Origin: CAYFIW01 sp964500645
GTDB lineage: Bacteria; Chloroflexota; Dehalococcoidia; Lucifugimonadales; UBA826
Direction of reading: 5' to 3'
Length of the DNA: 17,703 bases
Assembly (NCBI GenBank): GCA_964500645.1
Contig: CAZCOH010000028.1
Span: forward strand, 1-17,703
This document shows, one piece after another, positions 14,109-17,703 of the stretch. Position 1 is the first letter of the stretch. Every line of letters begins with the position of its first letter. The translations under genes were made by a program, and so were the position numbers. The notes under the pieces were generated by a model. It searched no databases. It saw only the letters and a program-made list of their open reading frames with translations, and was not told the origin of the DNA.

Positions 14109-14825
14109 ATGCAAGTTATACCAGCGATAGATATTAGAGGTGGTAAATGTGTCCGACTTTTTCAAGGAGATTATGATAAAGAGACTGTGTATGCTGATGA
14201 CCCAGTAAAAACTGCAAGGCGTTGGGAAAGTGAGGGTGCTACGAATTTGCATGTTATAGATCTTGATGGGGCTAAAGATGGTTTAGCCTCGAACAAAACT
14301 TATATACAAAATATTTGTCGAAGCACCGAGGCTAGAATACAGGTCGGTGGCGGAATTAGAACTCTGGAGATAGCCAACTATTATAAGGAACTGGGAGTGT
14401 CAAGATTAATTCTTGGTACCACAGCAGTGGAGTCACCAGAAATAATATCTTCTATAATCGATGCACATGGAAGTGAGTCGGTAATAATTAGTGTCGATGC
14501 TAAAAATGGTTTTGTAGCCTTGGATGGATGGACTAGAGGAAGCGAAGTAACGGTTAAAGATCTTATACGGTCTATGACGGAATATGGAGTTATACGATGC
14601 ATGTACACTGATATAACAAGGGATGGAACATTGACAGAACCGAACTTTCAGTCAATCGAAGACATCATAAATGAAACCGATATGAAGATAATTGCAGCGG
14701 GTGGTATATCGACAGTGAAAAGCATAAAACATCTAAATGAATTGGGGGTGGAAGCGGCAATTGTAGGCAAGGCCATTTACACTGGGGATCTTAGCCTCAG
14801 AGATGCTCTAAATGCGGTAGAATGA
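14109..14825 (+). CDS. hisA: ProFAR isomerase (1-(5-phosphoribosyl)-5-[(5-phosphoribosylamino)methylideneamino]imidazole-4-carboxamide isomerase)
   Basis: TIM-barrel Amadori isomerase converting ProFAR to PRFAR, the substrate of HisF-HisH. The two catalytic aspartates are Asp8 in IPAIDIRGGKCVRL and Asp130 in ISVDAKNG. Also seen are VIDLDGAKDG, QVGGGIRTLE, the phosphate strand YTDITRDGTLTEPN and AAGGISTVKSIKHL. The 238 aa are the normal length. Because trpF is present separately, this is most simply a monofunctional HisA and not a PriA-type bifunctional isomerase. Confidence 0.97.
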   Translation: MQVIPAIDIRGGKCVRLFQGDYDKETVYADDPVKTARRWESEGATNLHVIDLDGAKDGLASNKTYIQNICRSTEARIQVGGGIRTLEIANYYKELGVSRLILGTTAVESPEIISSIIDAHGSESVIISVDAKNGFVALDGWTRGSEVTVKDLIRSMTEYGVIRCMYTDITRDGTLTEPNFQSIEDIINETDMKIIAAGGISTVKSIKHLNELGVEAAIVGKAIYTGDLSLRDALNAVE

Positions 14826-14867
14826 TGGCCTGTTTGAATATATTTAATCTACTAAAGAGGATTTCTC

Positions 14868-15431
14868 GTGGCTATGTCGTCTAATAATCAAAAATATAAG
14901 ATTAGGCCAGAACCAGGTGAGCTAGATATTTATCATATAATGTCGTTGCTTCCAGTTATGCCATACCAAGAAATTGCTGATGTTTGTTGCGGAGAAGGTA
15001 TTTTATCTGTTCCTTTAGGGAAATTAGTTTACAGAGGAAAAGTTACAGCTCTAGACACGGTTAAAAAAGATCTAACTGTTGCTAGGAAACAACTAAAAAA
15101 TATTCGTCTAACCAATGTCAAAGCCGCGCATATTTCGGATGAAGCATCACTTCCGCTGAAAGATGAAAGTATTGATGGAGCAATGGCTTCATTTTTTTAT
15201 CAAGCTTCTAAAAACCCTCAATCGATTTTGAAAGAACTCTCTAGGTCGTTGAAGAAAGGTGGTTGGATTGCATTAATTGAATGGCAAAAGGAGTTTGGAG
15301 AATCCGGTCCTCCTGAACAGAAAAAAATTTCTCCAGAGAAATGTCGAGAAATTGCTGAAAAAGAAGGTTTTAGATTCTATATCAGGCACAATTTGTCCGA
15401 CATGGCGTACATGCTGCTGTTAAGAAAGTAG
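14868..15431 (+). CDS. Class I SAM-dependent methyltransferase of unknown substrate
   Basis: A 187 aa protein with the class I methyltransferase core. Motif I is IADVCCGEGILSVPLG (Asp38, Gly42, Gly44; the usual first Gly of DxGxG is Cys). The acidic residue ending strand 2 is Asp63 in KVTALDTVKKDLTVARKQL. Motif III/IV is LPLKDESIDGAMASFFYQ, and the region ILKELSRSLKKGGWIALIEW matches post-motif sequences of UbiE/type 11 enzymes. No substrate domain is added. GTG at 14868 is favoured by AAAGAGG at 14854-14860, seven bases before it; the ATG two codons later is poorly spaced. It sits between hisA and hisF in an otherwise uninterrupted his run, 42 and 22 bases from them. Possible targets are a small molecule or RNA; nothing distinguishes these. 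Confidence 0.85.
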   Translation: MAMSSNNQKYKIRPEPGELDIYHIMSLLPVMPYQEIADVCCGEGILSVPLGKLVYRGKVTALDTVKKDLTVARKQLKNIRLTNVKAAHISDEASLPLKDESIDGAMASFFYQASKNPQSILKELSRSLKKGGWIALIEWQKEFGESGPPEQKKISPEKCREIAEKEGFRFYIRHNLSDMAYMLLLRK

Positions 15432-15453
15432 CTTTGTGAGGTTCAACTCCTAA

Positions 15454-16290
15454 ATGCTGACAAAAAGAATCATACCTTGTCTAGATGTGGACGATGGACG
15501 AGTGGTGAAAGGCGTCAGTTTTGTAGATTTGAGAGATGCAGGAGATCCTGCTGAGCTGGCATATTTCTATGATTCAGAGGGTGCTGACGAATTAGTGTTT
15601 TTGGATATAACAGCCTCTTCTGACAACAGGAACACAATGGTTGAAGTAGTGCAGTCTGTTTCAAATCAAGTATTCATACCACTTACTGTCGGAGGAGGGA
15701 TACGTGCTGTTAAGGACGTTAGAAAGATGCTGGAGGCTGGGGCGGATAAAGTCTCTTTGAATACGGCTGCTATTAATAATCCTTCACTAATTTATGATGC
15801 TTCAAAATATTTCGGTAGTCAATGTATTGTTGTTGCTATAGATGCGAAGGCTATAGACAGATCTCAAATCGACTTAGATAGATATGATGAAGATTCTCAT
15901 GATTTGTTGTGTGGCCTTGACTCGCGATGGGAAGTTTATACACATGGAGGTCGAAACCCTGCCGGTTTTGATGTGGTGAAGTGGGCAAAGAGAGTCGCAG
16001 ATATGGGGGCTGGAGAGATCTTGCTGACTAGTATGGATTCTGACGGGCATGAACAAGGATATGACTTGGAACTCTTAGATGCAGTCACTAATGCTGTAAA
16101 TATTCCAGTGATTGCTAGTGGAGGAGCCGGAACACTCGATCACATGCTACATGCCTTGGTGGAAGGTGGTGCTGATGCTGTTCTTGCTGCCAGCATATTT
16201 CACTTCGGAACTTACACGATAAGCGAAGCTAAAGATTTTCTTCGCTTTAATAATATCCCGGTAAGGCCGATTTCCAGGGAGAAAATTTAA
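15454..16290 (+). CDS. hisF: Imidazole glycerol phosphate synthase, cyclase subunit
   Basis: TIM-barrel subunit that uses ammonia from HisH to convert PRFAR into imidazole-glycerol phosphate and AICAR. Catalytic Asp11 (IPCLDVDDGRVVKG) and Asp130 (VVAIDAK) are both present, with FLDITAS, TVGGGIRAV, THGGRNPAGFDVVKWA, LLTSMDSDG and ASGGAG. It is 278 aa, while most bacterial HisF proteins are about 250-260. The excess lies mainly just after Asp130, where residues about 134-157 (acidic, with Tyr144, His149 and Cys153) are inserted before the WEVYTHGGR strand. The ATG follows the methyltransferase by 22 bases. Its TAA stop overlaps the hisIE ATG by one base. Confidence 0.96.
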   Translation: MLTKRIIPCLDVDDGRVVKGVSFVDLRDAGDPAELAYFYDSEGADELVFLDITASSDNRNTMVEVVQSVSNQVFIPLTVGGGIRAVKDVRKMLEAGADKVSLNTAAINNPSLIYDASKYFGSQCIVVAIDAKAIDRSQIDLDRYDEDSHDLLCGLDSRWEVYTHGGRNPAGFDVVKWAKRVADMGAGEILLTSMDSDGHEQGYDLELLDAVTNAVNIPVIASGGAGTLDHMLHALVEGGADAVLAASIFHFGTYTISEAKDFLRFNNIPVRPISREKI

Positions 16291-16922
16291 TGGTAAAGAA
16301 AATTCTTTTGGACTATAAAGGGCTGATTCCTGCAATCGTTCAACATGAGGAAACTAAGGAAGTCCTGATGTTGGGTTATATGAACCAGGAGTCACTAGAT
16401 AAGACTTTAGAGACTGGTGACGTGTGGTTTTATAGTAGGAGTAGAGATCAACTTTGGCACAAAGGGGAAACGTCTGGTAATTATTTAAAGTTAGGAAGTA
16501 TATCAAGTGATTGTGATGGTGATGCTTTACTGGTTAAGGCATTGCCGGCAGGACCTACTTGTCATACGGGAATGCCAAGCTGCTTTGATCATGGTAATGT
16601 CGATTCTCTTGTTGAATTTGAAAGAATGCCTTTGGGAGTGTTCGTTATAGAAGAACTATTCCAAGTTGTACAAGACAGGAAGATTAATTCACCTGACGGT
16701 AGCTATACGGGCCAATTGCTAAAAGGAGACATCAATCGCATAGCCCAAAAGGTGGTGGAAGAGGCGGGTGAGGCTGCAATCGCAGGGGCAACGTTGAGAA
16801 AGAATGAACTGGCTGAGGAATTGGCAGATCTTTTCTATCACACACTTGTTCTATTGGCAGCAAGCGACATGTCTTTTGATGACGTTTGTGAGGTTCTTGA
16901 GGATCGAAGGTCTAGATCGTAA
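16290..16922 (+). CDS. hisI: Bifunctional PR-AMP cyclohydrolase / PR-ATP pyrophosphatase
   Basis: HisIE fusion performing steps 2 and 3 of histidine synthesis. The HisI half (about 1-105) has MLGYMNQESL, WFYSRSRDQLWHKGETSGN, the metal-binding SDCDGDA (Asp74, Asp76, Asp78) and Cys91-His92 in GPTCHTG. The HisE half (about 117-210) has the MazG-like helices KVVEEAGEAAIAG (154-166) and ELAEELADLFYH, whose acidic residues bind Mg-PR-ATP. The 210 aa are normal for the fusion. Start ATG overlaps the hisF stop (TAATG), so translation is coupled. It ends the operon, 4 bases from the convergent DUF1385 gene. hisG, which makes its substrate, is not in the window. Confidence 0.97.
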   Translation: MVKKILLDYKGLIPAIVQHEETKEVLMLGYMNQESLDKTLETGDVWFYSRSRDQLWHKGETSGNYLKLGSISSDCDGDALLVKALPAGPTCHTGMPSCFDHGNVDSLVEFERMPLGVFVIEELFQVVQDRKINSPDGSYTGQLLKGDINRIAQKVVEEAGEAAIAGATLRKNELAEELADLFYHTLVLLAASDMSFDDVCEVLEDRRSRS

Positions 16923-16926
16923 GTAT

Positions 16927-17703
16927 CTAAGTTAAGTCTTTGTCGGCTTCCACTGCCGCTACCATTGCTGATATTGCTACCTCTATCTGTTCGTCGTCAG
17001 GTTGTCGGGTAGTAAGTTTTTGTAGCCAAAGGCTCGGAGCCATAATTAGACTCACCATAACGTTTTGAGAATATTTTCCACTTAGTCTTATTACCTCGTA
17101 ACTGAGTGAGGCTATTACAGGTATGAGTACTATTCTTGAGATTATTACCATCCAAAACGGGTCCCTAGGTACCAATGTAAAAACTAGGATCGCAATGATC
17201 ATTACCGTCAGAAGGAACGCGGTTCCGCATCGTGGATGGGCCGTAGGATATTTTCTGATTTCAGCGACAACTAATGGGTCTCCCTTTTCCATTGCGTGGA
17301 CAGTCATATGTTCGGCCCCGTGGTACATGTAAACTCTACGTATATCACTCATTAGCCCTATGCCGAATATATATAGGACAAAAATCACTAATCGTAGAAC
17401 ACCTTCTACTACGTTGCTTATTATGTCTGATCCAAACAAACCTTCAAAAGGTTTGCTGGCTATTAGCGGTAGGAGGAAAAATAATACTATCGCTATCAAA
17501 ATAGAGAATCCGATCATTGATGCTATGGATAGTTTGCTAATTTCTTCGTCAGATTCCCCATCAGAAACACTTGCTGAATACGATAGTGAGTCCATCCCAA
17601 GATATAGAGTTTCTGCTAATGCTAAAATGCCCCTAACTAGCGGGAATCTTCGTGGGCTCCCAGTGAAAATATTACCTATAGGCTTTACCCTTGTTTGTAT
17701 TTG
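16927..17703 (-). CDS. DUF1385 (YqhQ-like) membrane protein, 5'-truncated by window edge
   Basis: Integral membrane protein of unknown function. The frame stays open to the window edge, and translation of 17596-17703 gives GSPRRFPLVRGILALAETL followed by YLGMDSLSYSA, the usual N-proximal part of the family. The ATG at 17595 is therefore internal, and the GGQAVxEGVMMR start typical of relatives must lie outside. Hydrophobic stretches are IASMIGFSILIAIVLFFLLP, VVEGVLRLVIFVLYIFGIGL, FLLTVMIIAILVFTLV and VIISRIVLIPVIASL. Between the second and third lies the conserved YHGAEHMTVHAMEKGDPL and a HPRCGTAF segment, likely the functional His/Glu/Cys cluster. At least 258 aa are present. Family membership is clear, function is not. 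Confidence 0.88.
   Translation of the reverse strand, partial: QIQTRVKPIGNIFTGSPRRFPLVRGILALAETLYLGMDSLSYSASVSDGESDEEISKLSIASMIGFSILIAIVLFFLLPLIASKPFEGLFGSDIISNVVEGVLRLVIFVLYIFGIGLMSDIRRVYMYHGAEHMTVHAMEKGDPLVVAEIRKYPTAHPRCGTAFLLTVMIIAILVFTLVPRDPFWMVIISRIVLIPVIASLSYEVIRLSGKYSQNVMVSLIMAPSLWLQKLTTRQPDDEQIEVAISAMVAAVEADKDLT

Noticed and set aside
16927..17595. DUF1385 protein starting at ATG 17595 as complete
   Set aside because: The frame continues to 17703 without a stop and encodes the conserved RRFPLVRGILALAETL segment, so it is partial.
1..17703. Mobile element, CRISPR array, defence island or tRNA gene
   Set aside because: No direct repeats, transposase/integrase motifs, cas-like proteins or cloverleaf sequences were found; all gene content is core metabolism.

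Overview
This window is an ordinary bacterial chromosome segment, roughly 40% G+C by eye, tightly packed with core biosynthetic genes. No transposase, integrase, CRISPR array, tRNA or rRNA is visible. The monofunctional HisA beside a separate TrpF, the fused HisIE, the type III pantothenate kinase and the YqhQ-like DUF1385 protein, together with low G+C and frequent TTG/GTG starts, are compatible with a free-living Chloroflexota (Dehalococcoidia/SAR202-like) bacterium. That placement is inference from sequence flavour only.

Layout. (1) Positions 2-6885, plus strand: the 3' part of trpS, then trpE-trpG-trpD-trpC-trpF, then a VOC/glyoxalase-fold protein, a HIT-family hydrolase and a YqeK-type HD hydrolase. 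trpB and trpA are absent. (2) 6895-10674, minus strand, read right to left: an NYN + OST-HTH (LOTUS) RNA-binding/nuclease-like protein, coaX, coaBC and a YfcE/MJ0936-type phosphoesterase. (3) 10940-11770, plus strand: a single MoeB/ThiF-type E1-like adenylyltransferase with its own extended -10 promoter. It converges on a zinc-finger-less J-domain protein (11814-12680, minus), with a perfect 8-bp inverted repeat between the two. (4) 12897-16922, plus strand: a pduO-type cobalamin adenosyltransferase, hisH, hisA, an uncharacterised SAM methyltransferase, hisF and hisIE, apparently one operon behind another extended -10 promoter. hisG, hisD, hisC and hisB are absent. (5) 16927-17703, minus strand: a DUF1385 membrane protein cut by the window edge.

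How they work together: trpEGDCF encodes chorismate to indole-glycerol phosphate and trpS uses the final tryptophan. hisH/A/F/IE covers PR-ATP to imidazole-glycerol phosphate plus AICAR, the middle of histidine synthesis. coaX and coaBC give pantothenate to 4'-phosphopantetheine.

I see no convincing new multi-gene system. The points most worth a second look are the Asp/Ser replacements at two expected decarboxylase active-site positions of CoaBC, the three-part NYN/OST-HTH protein heading the CoA operon, the orphan methyltransferase inside the his operon, an insertion in the HisF catalytic face, and a run of three unrelated phosphohydrolase folds at 5962-7401.
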